A stretch of DNA of 64,000 nucleotides from JAOXRU01 sp965247735 (GCA_965247735.1 CBDFHN010000002.1:496001-560000); one strand, 5' to 3'; positions 45,095 through 54,208 are shown, counted from the stretch's first letter. The notes: generated by a model from the letters alone, not told the origin. Made by a program: numbers and translations.

Positions 45095-46362
45095 ACATCC
45101 TTATAAAGTCTGCAAAGATAATTGACCATACTTCTGAATACCACAATAGAATTGCTGATATTTTAATTGAAAATGGAAGTATTACTAAAATTGCTTCTTC
45201 TATTTCTGAAGATAAAGACACCAAAGTAATCTCTTTACCAAATTTACATATCTCACAAGGTTGGCTAGACAGTAGTGTATGTTTTGCCGAACCTGGATAT
45301 GAAGAACGGGAAACCATTAAAAACGGACTTGCAACTGCTGCAAAATCTGGATTTACAGCAGTACTTGTTAATTCCAATACAAATCCAATACCAGATAGCA
45401 ATACTAGTATTTCGTTCTTAAAAAACAATGCTAACGACAATGCAGTAGACCTCTACCCTATTGGCGCACTTACCACTAAAAGTGATGGGGAACATTTAGC
45501 AGAGCTTTTTGATATGAAAAATGCAGGAGCAGTTGCTTTTTATGACTATCAGCTACCTATAAAAAATCCAAATCTCTTAAAAATTGCACTTCAATACGCA
45601 CAAAGTTTTGATGGACTAGTATATTCTTTTCCAGTGGAAACAAAAATTGCTGGTAAAGGAGTGGCTAATGAAGAAGTAAATGCTACCAAATTGGGACTAA
45701 AAGGAATTCCAAGTCTAGCAGAAGAATTGCAAATCGCTAGAGACCTATATGTATTAGAATATGCGGGAGGCAAACTTCATATCCCAACGGTTTCTACTGC
45801 AAAAGCTGTTGAATTAATTGCAGCAGCAAAAAACAAAGGATTAGATGTTAGCTGTAGTGTAGCCATACACAATCTGTTTTTTTCTGATGCCGCATTAGAA
45901 GAATTTGATACCAACTTTAAAGTATTGCCGCCATTACGAACAAAAAAAGATGCAGCTGCGCTTATAACAGGTGTGAAAAATGGTGTTATCGATTTTGTTA
46001 CTTCAGATCATAATCCATTAGATATTGAGCTTAAACGTGTAGATTTTGATAATGCTGCATTTGGAGCTATTGCTTTAGAAGCGCTATATGGAGCCTTACA
46101 AACACTGTTCGATACTGAAACTGTTATTGCAGTTTTAACCCGAAACAAAGAACGCTTTGGAATTAAAAATTATAATATTAAAGAAGGAAATAGTGCAAAC
46201 CTATCCCTATTTAATCCAGAAGAACCCTATACATTCCAAAAAGAACACATTCTTTCCACTTCAAAAAATGCTTCTTTTTTAGGAGCAACACTTAATGGAA
46301 AAACCTATGGTATTATTAACAATAACAAACTAGTTTTACAATATAATAATGGAAAACAATAG
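45091..46362 (+). CDS. Dihydroorotase-like protein lacking metal ligands
   Basis: The sequence follows dihydroorotases of the PyrC/multifunctional type along its whole length (423 residues; metal-dependent hydrolase fold, MPNT-like VNSNTNP loop). The active site is degenerate: the D-x-H-x-H motif is DSSVC (residues 60-64, both His lost), the HVST motif is LHIPTVST (His replaced by Thr), and DHAPH is DHNPLD. It therefore should not bind the zinc pair and probably does not hydrolyse dihydroorotate; a structural role like that of PyrC-prime in aspartate transcarbamoylase assembly is possible. It overlaps batA by 4 bases and the next gene by 14. Confidence 0.85.
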   Translation: MNILIKSAKIIDHTSEYHNRIADILIENGSITKIASSISEDKDTKVISLPNLHISQGWLDSSVCFAEPGYEERETIKNGLATAAKSGFTAVLVNSNTNPIPDSNTSISFLKNNANDNAVDLYPIGALTTKSDGEHLAELFDMKNAGAVAFYDYQLPIKNPNLLKIALQYAQSFDGLVYSFPVETKIAGKGVANEEVNATKLGLKGIPSLAEELQIARDLYVLEYAGGKLHIPTVSTAKAVELIAAAKNKGLDVSCSVAIHNLFFSDAALEEFDTNFKVLPPLRTKKDAAALITGVKNGVIDFVTSDHNPLDIELKRVDFDNAAFGAIALEALYGALQTLFDTETVIAVLTRNKERFGIKNYNIKEGNSANLSLFNPEEPYTFQKEHILSTSKNASFLGATLNGKTYGIINNNKLVLQYNNGKQ

Positions 46363-46672
46363 TATTGCAGAAGGAAAAACAACAGCAATTATTAGTTACC
46401 TCACTTTTTTAGGTACTATTATTGCTATTTTTATGAATTTGGAACCCAAAAATGAATTTGCACGTTTCCATACCAGACAGGCACTTGGCATTCAAATAAG
46501 TTTAATTTTATTAACTGCCTTAGGTTCTAGTAGTATCTATGCCCTATATGGCTTTTATATTTTTATAATGTTAATGTGGATCTATTCTTTCTCTGGAGCT
46601 GTTAGTGGTGTCAAAAGATGCCTTCCTGTTATTGGTCCCTATTTTCAAAAATGGTTTACTTTTATCCAGTAA
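46349..46672 (+). CDS. Tic20/DUF4870-like membrane protein
   Basis: Three hydrophobic helices in 107 residues, with the conserved ISYLTFLGTIIAIFMN, NEFARFHTRQALGIQ and GVKRCLPVIGPYFQKW segments that mark DUF4870/Tic20-like proteins. Its start overlaps the preceding gene by 14 bases, so it is translationally coupled. Role unknown; members are often in the neighbourhood of enzymes of pyrimidine synthesis or membrane repair in this phylum. Confidence 0.82.
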   Translation: MENNSIAEGKTTAIISYLTFLGTIIAIFMNLEPKNEFARFHTRQALGIQISLILLTALGSSSIYALYGFYIFIMLMWIYSFSGAVSGVKRCLPVIGPYFQKWFTFIQ

Positions 46673-46721
46673 ACAACCTCTGGCAATTCCAGAGACATTA
46701 ATTAAAGCACAAACCTTTACT

Positions 46722-46770
46722 ATTTCGAAATAAGCTTCGAGGTATTAAACCCACTAGTGGGAATAAATTT
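46722..46770 (+). repeat. Dispersed 5'-flanking repeat, copy c
   Basis: ATTTCGAAATAAGCTTCGAG with GTATTAAACCCACTAGTGGG and AATAAATTT, directly abutting the ATG at 46774. Two palindromic parts: TCGAAATAAGCTTCGA and CCCACTAGTGGG. It corresponds to the copies at 20384, 24393 and 54718. Confidence 0.75.
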
Positions 46771-46773
46771 AAG

Positions 46774-47430
46774 ATGCAAACAAAAAAATTATCACTCCAA
46801 CATATTATAAGACCATCCTCAAAAACCACAGATATTCCTGTACTTTTTATGCTTCATGGCTATGGAAGTAACGAAGAGGACCTATTTTCTTTTGCAACAG
46901 AACTTCCAGAAGAATTGTGTATTATTTCTGTTAGAGCACCTTATGATTTACAACCATATGGCCATGCATGGTATGCCATAAATTTTGATGAACACCAAGG
47001 TAAATGGAGTGATGACGAACAAGCAAAAACATCTAGAGATGCTATTGTTGGGTTTATTGATGAGGCCTGTACTAGTTATAAGCTAGATGCTAATAATGTT
47101 ACGCTGCTAGGCTTTAGCCAAGGTACCATACTTAGCTACTCCGTTGCTTTATCTTTTCCTGAAAAAATAAAAAATGTAATTGCATTAAGTGGTTATATAA
47201 ATGAAAACATCTTAATTGATGGATACAAGAACAAAGACCATAGTAACCTTAATTTCTATGCTTCTCATGGTAGTCTAGATCAGGTAATTCCGGTAGATTG
47301 GGCTAGAAAAGCGCCTATTTTTCTTAAAAACCTTGAAATAACACATCAATACGAAGAATTCCCAATTGGTCATGGGGTTGCACCACAGAACTTTTATAGT
47401 TTAAAAAACTGGCTAATTACAAAAATATAA
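46774..47430 (+). CDS. Alpha/beta hydrolase (phospholipase/carboxylesterase family)
   Basis: Cytosolic esterase of the family that includes acyl-protein thioesterases. The start LFMLHGYGSNEEDLFSFA gives the oxyanion loop; nucleophile Ser is in VTLLGFSQGTIL, acid Asp in SHGSLDQVIPV and His in FPIGHGVAP. The length of 218 is typical. It is the last gene of the batA-dihydroorotase-Tic20 cluster, with a gap of 101 bases that contains the dispersed repeat. Substrate not predictable beyond short acyl esters. Confidence 0.88.
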   Translation: MQTKKLSLQHIIRPSSKTTDIPVLFMLHGYGSNEEDLFSFATELPEELCIISVRAPYDLQPYGHAWYAINFDEHQGKWSDDEQAKTSRDAIVGFIDEACTSYKLDANNVTLLGFSQGTILSYSVALSFPEKIKNVIALSGYINENILIDGYKNKDHSNLNFYASHGSLDQVIPVDWARKAPIFLKNLEITHQYEEFPIGHGVAPQNFYSLKNWLITKI

Positions 47431-47662
47431 TTGCTCCTGATTTTTAACTTTAAAATATCATACCCTCTTTATGTTCGTTAGTAATAGCAATCAATTTAGT
47501 AAAAATATATGTTTAGGTCTGTAAAAAAAATAAAGAACAGCTCAGATTTGAATGCGAGCATTTTGGCAACAATAATAAACCAAAACTTACAGCTCAGGAA
47601 AACATAAGCATTTATCAATTTGTAATGTATTATTAAGGGATTTTTTTAAATGAATAAAATAA
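47431..47662. other. Gap between convergent genes
   Basis: About 230 bases. No gene; a T-run after TTTAAA near 47640-47650 may end the CPBP transcript. No strong hairpin seen. Confidence 0.4.
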
Positions 47663-48502
47663 CTAAGCTTGAACTCTAGTTTTTTTATTTTGATAATATA
47701 TTATTATCGTGATAATAAGCATAACTTGAATTATAATAGAAAATACGGAGCCTTCAAAACCAAAATCTCCACCATTTAATATGTTTTTTTGAGATATCTT
47801 AAACTCTATTAAAGAATAAAAATCTTGACCACTTACATTGAATCCAAATAAGGTTTGGAAAAAGTTCCAGCTAAAATGTAATGCAATAGGAAACCATAAG
47901 TTTCTGGTATACACATAGGATATACCTAATAAAATCCCTGCTACAAATAAATCCAAAAAACTAAACCAATCCATATTTGGGTTAAAACCATGCATTAAAG
48001 AAAATAGCACTGCTGATAAAACAAGCGCTAAAGAAGAATGCATAGAACTTAAAAAGTTTTTTAGCACATAACCTCTGAAAAGAATTTCTTCAGAAAATGA
48101 AACAAAAACATATACTAAAATAGAGTAACTGACTTCTTTTAAATCAAAAGTAGTTTTTAAATATGTAATTTCATTCAATGCTATTAAAAGTAAATAGCCG
48201 AATCCCATAATTATTAAGCCTATAAAAATCCCAACTAAAATATCTTTTCTTTTATTTTTAATATGAAATCCCATCAAAATAAAGTGTTCTTTATCTACGT
48301 ATTTCATAAAAGCCCAAAGTATTGCAAACGTACCAATACAACCCGAAAAAGAAACAATAAAATGTTGTTGAGTTGTTTTAATTAGATCGATATCGTTATA
48401 ATCTACATCAGCAATTAATAATCCAATAAATTGAAATATTCCAACAACAATAAAATAAGGTACTAAAAGTGATAATACTCTTGTCCAGTCCAAACTTTTC
48501 AT
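47663..48502 (-). CDS. CPBP family intramembrane metalloprotease (second one)
   Basis: Eight hydrophobic segments and the CPBP motifs SFSEEILFRGYVLK (Glu-Glu-x3-Arg), SLMHGFNPNM (His) and ALHFSWNFFQ (His). The protein is longer (279) than the copy at 38143 and not closely related. Members process or degrade membrane-bound peptides. It is a single gene on the minus strand and has no ABC partner. Confidence 0.85.
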   Translation of the reverse strand: MKSLDWTRVLSLLVPYFIVVGIFQFIGLLIADVDYNDIDLIKTTQQHFIVSFSGCIGTFAILWAFMKYVDKEHFILMGFHIKNKRKDILVGIFIGLIIMGFGYLLLIALNEITYLKTTFDLKEVSYSILVYVFVSFSEEILFRGYVLKNFLSSMHSSLALVLSAVLFSLMHGFNPNMDWFSFLDLFVAGILLGISYVYTRNLWFPIALHFSWNFFQTLFGFNVSGQDFYSLIEFKISQKNILNGGDFGFEGSVFSIIIQVMLIITIIIYYQNKKTRVQA

Positions 48503-48759
48503 AGAAGAGATGTTTATGTTTTTTAAATTATTAATTTTTAACGGAATACTGAAACATATTAAGTGTTATCTTACATTTCATAATCCCCTTCAAAACTTTA
48601 CAACGTGTACCTAGTACTATTTTAATGTGGCTAACATATACATATTCACTGCAATAAATTTGCATTGTAATCTTTTAATTGCTCTATTAATACGTATCAA
48701 GAGCTGAAGACAAACATGAAAACAAATTTAATCTGCTGAGAAAAAAAATAAACCTGTTT
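48503..48759. other. Gap between CPBP and DinB genes
   Basis: About 250 AT-rich bases. No gene or clear repeat. Confidence 0.4.
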
Positions 48760-49305
48760 TTATTGTGTAAGTACGTTGTTTGCTTGCAGAATATGTCGGT
48801 CATTATGATAGATGACAACTCTAAAAGTATCTCCAAGTTTTAGTCTAATCCATTTTGAAATACTTATAGCAGTTTTGGTTTTGCCTAAATCTACCGCTCT
48901 GGATTTATCCAAAAGGGTTAAAAATTGCTCTTGTTGTAAAATAAAACGATCGATAGTTGACTTATCCAATGCACTACCTATTGGATTCTTGTCCTTAAAG
49001 GTTTTCATTTTGTTTAGTTTTTCCTTTGGCAACATACTTTTAGCAAAATAATTCCCTAAAATTCCAGATTTAAAAGTTCCTCTGGGCTGCGTTTTAGATT
49101 TTTCAATGCTGGTCTTAATTTCTGGAATATAAAAATCTCCATATAAATTCAAATGCTCCAAACATTCCAAAATACTCCAACTATCTTGTTTAATTCTTAG
49201 GTTGAGTTTTTCGTTGGATAACAGCTTAAACTTTTCTGCTTGGTTGCTGTTTACTCGTGTTCTTTCAATTAAATCTTGTACTAGTTTCTCCGATGTTATG
49301 ACCAT
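48760..49305 (-). CDS. DinB-like (YfiT/DUF664) metal-binding protein
   Basis: A four-helix bundle of the DinB superfamily, shown by WSILECLEHLNLYGDFYIPE with the metal-ligand His and by VVIYHNDRHILQANNV, whose two His complete the site. Such proteins are thiol transferases or damage-inducible proteins of unclear substrate. I chose ATG 49305 (MVITSEKLVQ); the longer start at 49356 would overlap the regulator and add 17 residues without helix. It is the second gene of a pair with a Crp/Fnr regulator. Confidence 0.8.
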   Translation of the reverse strand: MVITSEKLVQDLIERTRVNSNQAEKFKLLSNEKLNLRIKQDSWSILECLEHLNLYGDFYIPEIKTSIEKSKTQPRGTFKSGILGNYFAKSMLPKEKLNKMKTFKDKNPIGSALDKSTIDRFILQQEQFLTLLDKSRAVDLGKTKTAISISKWIRLKLGDTFRVVIYHNDRHILQANNVLTQ

Positions 49306-49357
49306 TATTTTTTTATTCAAAATTCGGTATTGTACTTCACAAAAACATTGATTCAAA

Positions 49358-49894
49358 TTAAGATTTTTTTATTCGCGATAATGTTTCAGGTGTCATTCTT
49401 AAATAGGATGCAATATATTTATTCGGAATTTCTTGAAATAACTGTGGACTTCTTTCCAAAACTCTCTTATACCGTTCTAAAGGGGAGCTTGTTAAAATAT
49501 CACGCTCCCTTTCCATTTGTTGATGTACAAAGCTTTCCAGAATTTCATTCCAAATTTTAGTATTTTCTTCCGAACTATTTACGAAGTTGGTAAATGTCGC
49601 CTTTTTGATAACTTTTAATTCCGTTTTTTTAATGGCTTGAATATATAAATCAGAAGGTTTTCCGCTTAGAAAAGAATCCAATGAAGCAATAAGGTTGTTT
49701 TTATACCCGAACCTTATGCTATATTCTTCAAATTCGTCCAACACATAAATCCGTAAACTTCCACTAACTACAAAATACAGATTTGTGTCAATACTTCCTT
49801 TAACCTTTAAATATTCTTTTCGGCTTAATTCCAGGCTATAATCCCATAAATCCTGCTGGTCAATCTTTTCTATAAATTTTAAAATCGGATTCAT
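49358..49894 (-). CDS. Crp/Fnr family transcriptional regulator
   Basis: The N-terminal cNMP-binding-like domain (NLYFVVSGSLRIYVLDEFEE, IRFGYKNNLIASLDSFLSGK) leads to a helix and a C-terminal HTH (LFQEIPNKYIASYLRMTPET LSRIKK). The protein is short (178) because no Cys for an iron-sulfur cluster and no long dimer helix are present. It probably regulates the adjacent DinB-like gene with which it shares a strand at 52 bases. The ligand is unknown; a cyclic-nucleotide pocket motif is not obvious. Confidence 0.85.
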   Translation of the reverse strand: MNPILKFIEKIDQQDLWDYSLELSRKEYLKVKGSIDTNLYFVVSGSLRIYVLDEFEEYSIRFGYKNNLIASLDSFLSGKPSDLYIQAIKKTELKVIKKATFTNFVNSSEENTKIWNEILESFVHQQMERERDILTSSPLERYKRVLERSPQLFQEIPNKYIASYLRMTPETLSRIKKS

Positions 49895-50043
49895 TTTTGA
49901 GGGTGCTCACAACATTAATTATAAAGAATATATATGGCCATCGATACTAATCTCGCATCAGAAATTAACTCAAATAGCAATTCTAGAGAAAAATCATCAT
50001 TATAAAAGTAAAAATCTTCTATTCTAATGCCAAACAATCAGAT

Positions 50044-50538
50044 TTAATTACTCCTTGTATACAAAAGATGATTTTCTAAGGTGAAATCTACTCCTAAGTC
50101 TGGTTTTAACTCATAGCTAAGGAACAACTCTCCCCAAAATTTACCATCAGAAAAATCAGCAATAATCCATTTATGATTCAACACCATAATTTTATTAATT
50201 TTCATATCGCCATTCATCCCTGCATAAGGCACCAAAGGATTGTCTCCTTTTTTCTCATTGGTTTCGATTAGCTTATCAGCAATATAATCTTCCATATTAT
50301 TAATGGATAAATCTTCGTAATAGGCAAGTGCGTCATCATTGTTTTCTAAGGAAAAATGCTGTAAATCCAAGGTTTTTAAATACAATTGCTGTGTGGAGTC
50401 TTTATACTTTTCTACTGATTTTTCTAAAGAAACAATACGTTTGGTATTAGATTCAAAAACTTTATTAGAATTCATCAATTGAAATAAATTTAATAAACCT
50501 GAAAAAACCAATAAATACATTAATATTTTACTCTTCAT
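50044..50538 (-). CDS. Small exported coiled-coil protein, function unknown
   Basis: An N-terminal hydrophobic helix (ILMYLLVFSGLLNLFQL) leads to a Lys/Glu-rich helical segment with coiled-coil spacing (VFESNTKRIVSLEKSVEKYK) and a compact C-terminal domain (KINKIMVLNHKWIIADFSDG, KFWGELFLSYEL). It overlaps the start of the upstream metallo-hydrolase by 11 bases, so the two are read together. Conserved in flavobacteria as far as I recall; no function known. Confidence 0.65.
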   Translation of the reverse strand: MKSKILMYLLVFSGLLNLFQLMNSNKVFESNTKRIVSLEKSVEKYKDSTQQLYLKTLDLQHFSLENNDDALAYYEDLSINNMEDYIADKLIETNEKKGDNPLVPYAGMNGDMKINKIMVLNHKWIIADFSDGKFWGELFLSYELKPDLGVDFTLENHLLYTRSN

Positions 50539-51310
50539 TGCGTGGTGTTATAATACTTAGTTCTAAATTATCGTAGGCCAAAAATACGTTATCTGGCAAT
50601 AAATCTGAAACTTCTTTATGAAAACCTAACAAATGACTAATATGAGTCAAATAAGCTTTTTTGGGCTTTAGTTCTGCTATAAAATTTAGAGCTTCTTCTA
50701 AATTAAAATGAGAAGGATGCGCATCAATACGTAATGCACTCACAACCAGCACATCCAAATATTTTAATTTTTCCATTTCCTTAGTTGCAACAGTTTTTAC
50801 ATCTGTTAAATAAGCAAAATCATAAATTCTAAATCCAAATACTGGAAGTTTATCATGATAAACCTCTATTGGTGTAATTGTAGTATTAGCAATACTAAAT
50901 TTGGCATTCTCAATTTCAGTTATTGCTACTGCTGGGGCGCTAGGATACCTGTTTTTAGCTGTAAAAATATAATCAAACCGTATTTTTAACTGGTCTATAA
51001 CGCGCTTACGTGCATAAATAGGAATATCTCCCTGCCTAAAGAAAAACGGTCTTATATCATCTAATCCGGCTGTGTGATCTGAATGTTCATGGGTAAACAA
51101 TATTGCATCTAGTTTCTCTATAGGGTTTGCAAGCATTTGCTGCCTAAAATCTGGTCCACAATCAATTACAAAACACTTATCATCTACCGCTATTAACACG
51201 GAAACCCTAAGTCTTTTATCTCTAGTATCAGTACTAAGACAAACAGGATGTGTACTACCAATAATTGGAATACCTTGTGATGTGCCAGTTCCTAAAAATG
51301 TAATTTTCAC
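50528..51310 (-). CDS. MBL-fold metallo-hydrolase (PhnP-like)
   Basis: Metallo-beta-lactamase fold with zinc ligands: FTHEHSDHTAGLDD (HxHxDH), then GPDFRQQML, LTDVKT and TYLTHISHLLGFH at the end. The beginning, KITFLGTGTSQGIPIIG, is typical of the PhnP/RNase Z-like branch with phosphodiesterase activity. The length of 260 is usual. It is the first gene of a two-gene unit with the coiled-coil protein at 50044. Confidence 0.88.
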   Translation of the reverse strand: MKITFLGTGTSQGIPIIGSTHPVCLSTDTRDKRLRVSVLIAVDDKCFVIDCGPDFRQQMLANPIEKLDAILFTHEHSDHTAGLDDIRPFFFRQGDIPIYARKRVIDQLKIRFDYIFTAKNRYPSAPAVAITEIENAKFSIANTTITPIEVYHDKLPVFGFRIYDFAYLTDVKTVATKEMEKLKYLDVLVVSALRIDAHPSHFNLEEALNFIAELKPKKAYLTHISHLLGFHKEVSDLLPDNVFLAYDNLELSIITPRNEE

Positions 51311-51716
51311 TTTAATAAATTTCTTTAATCTTAATATAAAACTCTATTTCTACTAGCTATTATGGCCTTATAAAACCTCCATTCTGATATTAAAAAGCTA
51401 TTCTTATCAAGATTTTCCAACGAAAAACAAGCAAAAAAAACAACTTTTACAAAAAAGAATGTAATACAAAGTAGTATTCCCAATATTTTATTATCCAAAT
51501 TATACCATACTACCAGCCCTTGTAGCCTCTTCTATAATTAGCAAATGTAATAATACTACTAAAATTTTTAAATAACCTATGAATAGCTCTCAATAACATC
51601 TGCTACTTATAATAATACCATATTACTAAAAAAAATACAATATTCGTATTTTTTACGTTATAGAAGTATCATTAATTGCATTCTTACAAAAAATATGATA
51701 TTTAGATTCAATTTAG
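51311..51716. other. Upstream gap of the 483-residue conserved protein
   Basis: About 400 very AT-rich bases between divergent genes. No gene or hairpin that I would defend; the promoter lies in the last 50 bases. Confidence 0.45.
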
Positions 51717-51746
51717 TTTATAAACCATCCATTCTTTTTAACTTTG
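51717..51746 (+). promoter_or_regulatory. Bacteroidetes-type promoter of the 483-residue protein
   Basis: TTTA (51717-51720) and TAACTTTG (51739-51746), 18 bases apart, match the TTTG-N19-TAnnTTTG pattern with one mismatch in the -33 box. The ATG follows 22 bases later. Confidence 0.65.
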
Positions 51747-51768
51747 CAATACTTAAAAAAACAAACAG

Positions 51769-53220
51769 ATGTCCAAAGTCTTAGAGGGAGATAAGGAAAT
51801 TGAAAAAATTCCAACTATAAAAGCAAAATCCCTAAGAATAAATTTGAATGAAAATATCTACGGTACTTTTGCTGAAATAGGTGCTGGTCAGGAAACTGTA
51901 CGTCACTTCTTTCGTTCTGGTGGAGCATCAGGTACCATTGCAAAAGCAATGAGTGCATATGACAAAGCATTTAGTGATGCCATATATGGTATTGAAAACG
52001 ATGGAAGGTATGTTACCCAAGCGCGTTTGGAAAAAATGCTTGGCCATGAGATGAATCTTATGGAAGATCGTATTCATCGAGACAAACATCCCGACAAATT
52101 GTTTTTTACCTATGCAAATACGGTAGCTACCATAGATTTTGCAAAAAAATACAAAGGTCATGGATGGGTTGGAATCAGATTTCAAACAGACCCAAATGAA
52201 GATTATAGCGAAATTGTACTTCATATTAGATTTAAGCAAACAGATGCCAAATTACAACAAGAAACACTTGGGCACTTGGGAGTTAATCTTATTTATGGCG
52301 CTTTTTATAAAAACCATAAACCAAAAGATTTACTAGCATACTTATACGATCATATTGAATCTGATACGCTAGAAATAGATATGATTAATTTTTCTGGCCC
52401 ACGTTTTGCCAATGTAGACAACAGATTGATGAGTTTGCAATTGGTGAAAAATGGAATGACAGAATCGGTAATGTTTGGTGCTGATGGAAACAATATCTTG
52501 CCTGCTGCATTTCTATACAAGAAAAATATTCTTGCCATTAGAGGTAGTTTTAGACCGGTAACAAAAGTAAATATGGATATGTTTGAAAAAGCATATGATA
52601 TTTTTGTCTGCGAAAACAGGGTTGAAGAAGAACGTACCGAGGTTATTTTTGAAATTACACTTTCTAATCTTAGAGCAGAAGGAGAAATAGACGAGCAAGA
52701 TTTTATGGCTCGGGCAGAATTGCTTTGTTCTTTAGGACAAACGGTAATGATTTCTGATTTTAAAGAATACTATAAACTGGTAGAATACCTATCTAGCTAC
52801 ACCAAAAACAGAATTGGTCTAGCAATGGGGGTTAATAATCTTATTGATGTATTTGATGAAAAATACTATCGCCATTTAAGTGGTGGTATTCTAGAAGCCT
52901 TTGGAAAACTATTCTTTAAAGACCTTAGAGTATACTTATATCCAATGAAAGATCCTAAAACTGGTCAGTTAATGACGAGTAATAACCTAAAAGTACATCC
53001 ACGTATGAAGCAACTATATAAGTTCTTTAAATACAATGGTAAGGTTATGGATATTATAGATTATGACCAGGAGATACTCCACATCTTTTCACGAGAAATT
53101 TTGAAAAAAATTACCAGTGGCGATCCAGACTGGGAAAATATGGTGCCAGAAGGAACCATAGAATTAATTAAAGAAAAAAAATTACTAGGATTTAATTCTG
53201 AGGTTGAACAGCCCAATTAA
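51769..53220 (+). CDS. Conserved cytoplasmic protein of unknown function
   Basis: A 483-residue soluble protein without signal or membrane segments. Motifs that look conserved are NLNENIYGTFAEIGAGQETV, RHFFRSGGASGTIAKAMSAY, HPDKLFFTYANTVATIDFAK, IRGSFRPVTKVNMDMFEKAY and ILPAAFLYKKNILAIRGSF. Homologues in Bacteroidetes and some cyanobacteria have been given misleading names (TonB receptor, adenylyltransferase) without evidence. There is no recognisable nucleotide-binding or enzymatic motif. It has its own promoter and terminator. It is probably a housekeeping-level conserved protein and one of the better targets for functional study in the window. Confidence 0.85.
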   Translation: MSKVLEGDKEIEKIPTIKAKSLRINLNENIYGTFAEIGAGQETVRHFFRSGGASGTIAKAMSAYDKAFSDAIYGIENDGRYVTQARLEKMLGHEMNLMEDRIHRDKHPDKLFFTYANTVATIDFAKKYKGHGWVGIRFQTDPNEDYSEIVLHIRFKQTDAKLQQETLGHLGVNLIYGAFYKNHKPKDLLAYLYDHIESDTLEIDMINFSGPRFANVDNRLMSLQLVKNGMTESVMFGADGNNILPAAFLYKKNILAIRGSFRPVTKVNMDMFEKAYDIFVCENRVEEERTEVIFEITLSNLRAEGEIDEQDFMARAELLCSLGQTVMISDFKEYYKLVEYLSSYTKNRIGLAMGVNNLIDVFDEKYYRHLSGGILEAFGKLFFKDLRVYLYPMKDPKTGQLMTSNNLKVHPRMKQLYKFFKYNGKVMDIIDYDQEILHIFSREILKKITSGDPDWENMVPEGTIELIKEKKLLGFNSEVEQPN

Positions 53221-53236
53221 TTCTTAATAGATTTAT

Positions 53237-53278
53237 AAAAAAATCCCAGTAACATTTGATGTTACTGGGATTTTTTTT
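53237..53278 (+). terminator. Terminator of the 483-residue protein
   Basis: AAAAAAATCCCAGTAACAT / ATGTTACTGGGATTTTTTTT with a two-base loop, 16 bases after the stop. Confidence 0.9.
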
Positions 53279-53510
53279 GAATACTTTCTTCTATTTTTTG
53301 CTTATTTCTTCAGCCAAGACTTCATTAGATTAAGAGAAAAAAACAATTGTTTTTATAGCTGTGTTTCTAACGCACATTATAATTAACATCGTGTCTATTT
53401 CAATAGAGTGATTTTATTAAACTATAGACTATTTGTAAATATTTTGTAGATTTACATTTATAACATATTTTCCTTTAGACTACTTATTTATCAATTAAAA
53501 AACAAAAATC

Positions 53511-53693
53511 ATGAAATTAATTCCAATATTTGCAATTCTTTTATTACTAATTAATATACTTTCCTTAGATTTTGATAATATTATTGATTTCAATATGAAT
53601 AAAAATGCATTTATTAATATTATTGTTTCAATTATAATTTTAATTGCGGCATCTAGAAAAAGAAAACAACAACAAATTGAGAAAAAACCATAG
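53511..53693 (+). CDS. Small membrane protein (60 residues)
   Basis: Two short hydrophobic helices (LIPIFAILLLLINILSL and AFINIIVSIIILIAA) and a basic, Lys/Gln-rich tail (SRKRKQQQIEKKP). The ATG is preceded by AAAACAAAAATC, as usual in this genome. No similarity is recognised. It opens a series of three tiny membrane proteins (53511, 53914, 54095) and may be part of one transcript with them. Confidence 0.5.
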   Translation: MKLIPIFAILLLLINILSLDFDNIIDFNMNKNAFINIIVSIIILIAASRKRKQQQIEKKP

Positions 53694-53913
53694 GTCTTTT
53701 ATATACATTATCAACAATTATGTTCTTAAAAACGACTAATTGAAACGAAATTATCCAAAAGTAAGGGTGTGTAATTTTTGACTATTCACTTTAGCACAAT
53801 ATTAATCTTTGAATTACATTTTTTGTTTCCTTTATAGTTAAAAATCAATAGTCTAAAGATTTATAAATTATAACAATATAGTCTTAACTATTATCTAAAA
53901 ACAAATCCATTTT

Positions 53914-54084
53914 ATGAAAAACTATAGCTTACTACTTTTAGGAATAATACTTTCAATTGCAGGTATTGTTTTTTTTATGATTTTAAAACTTAAAACATTG
54001 GGCGGTATACTATTGATTGTAGGATTACTAATCAGTATCATTAATGCTTTTGTTTTCTCTAAAAGAAAGAAATATCATAAATAA
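53914..54084 (+). CDS. Small membrane protein (56 residues)
   Basis: Too short for the usual cut-off but convincing: start ATG 53914 after ATTTT, two helices (LLLLGIILSIAGIVFFMIL and GGILLIVGLLISIINAFVF) and the stop-transfer end SKRKKYHK. The stop is 10 bases before the ATG of the next small gene, so both are probably co-translated. Hydrophobic two-helix proteins of this size include toxin and assembly peptides; no family is recognised. Confidence 0.5.
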   Translation: MKNYSLLLLGIILSIAGIVFFMILKLKTLGGILLIVGLLISIINAFVFSKRKKYHK

Positions 54085-54094
54085 TAGAACACTT

Positions 54095-54208
54095 ATGGAT
54101 AAAAAAAAGAAAATCTGGATATATATCATATTATTGGCTGTCCTTTTTATTTTACTCGCTATTGCTTTTGAATTTGGGGAAATTTTCGGGAAAATGATTG
54201 CAAATTAG
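54095..54208 (+). CDS. Tiny membrane peptide (37 residues)
   Basis: ATG 54095 opens MDKKKKIWIYII, followed by LLAVLFILLAIAFEFGEIFG. One helix, positively charged in front, like a small single-pass membrane peptide. The spacing of 10 bases to the preceding ORF supports translation. No homologue is recognised. Confidence 0.45.
   Translation: MDKKKKIWIYIILLAVLFILLAIAFEFGEIFGKMIAN

Noticed and set aside
49030..49050. Sigma-54-like TTGGCAACATACTTTTA inside the DinB-like gene
   Set aside because: Spacing and -12 bases do not fit, and it points against the gene with no plus-strand gene behind it.
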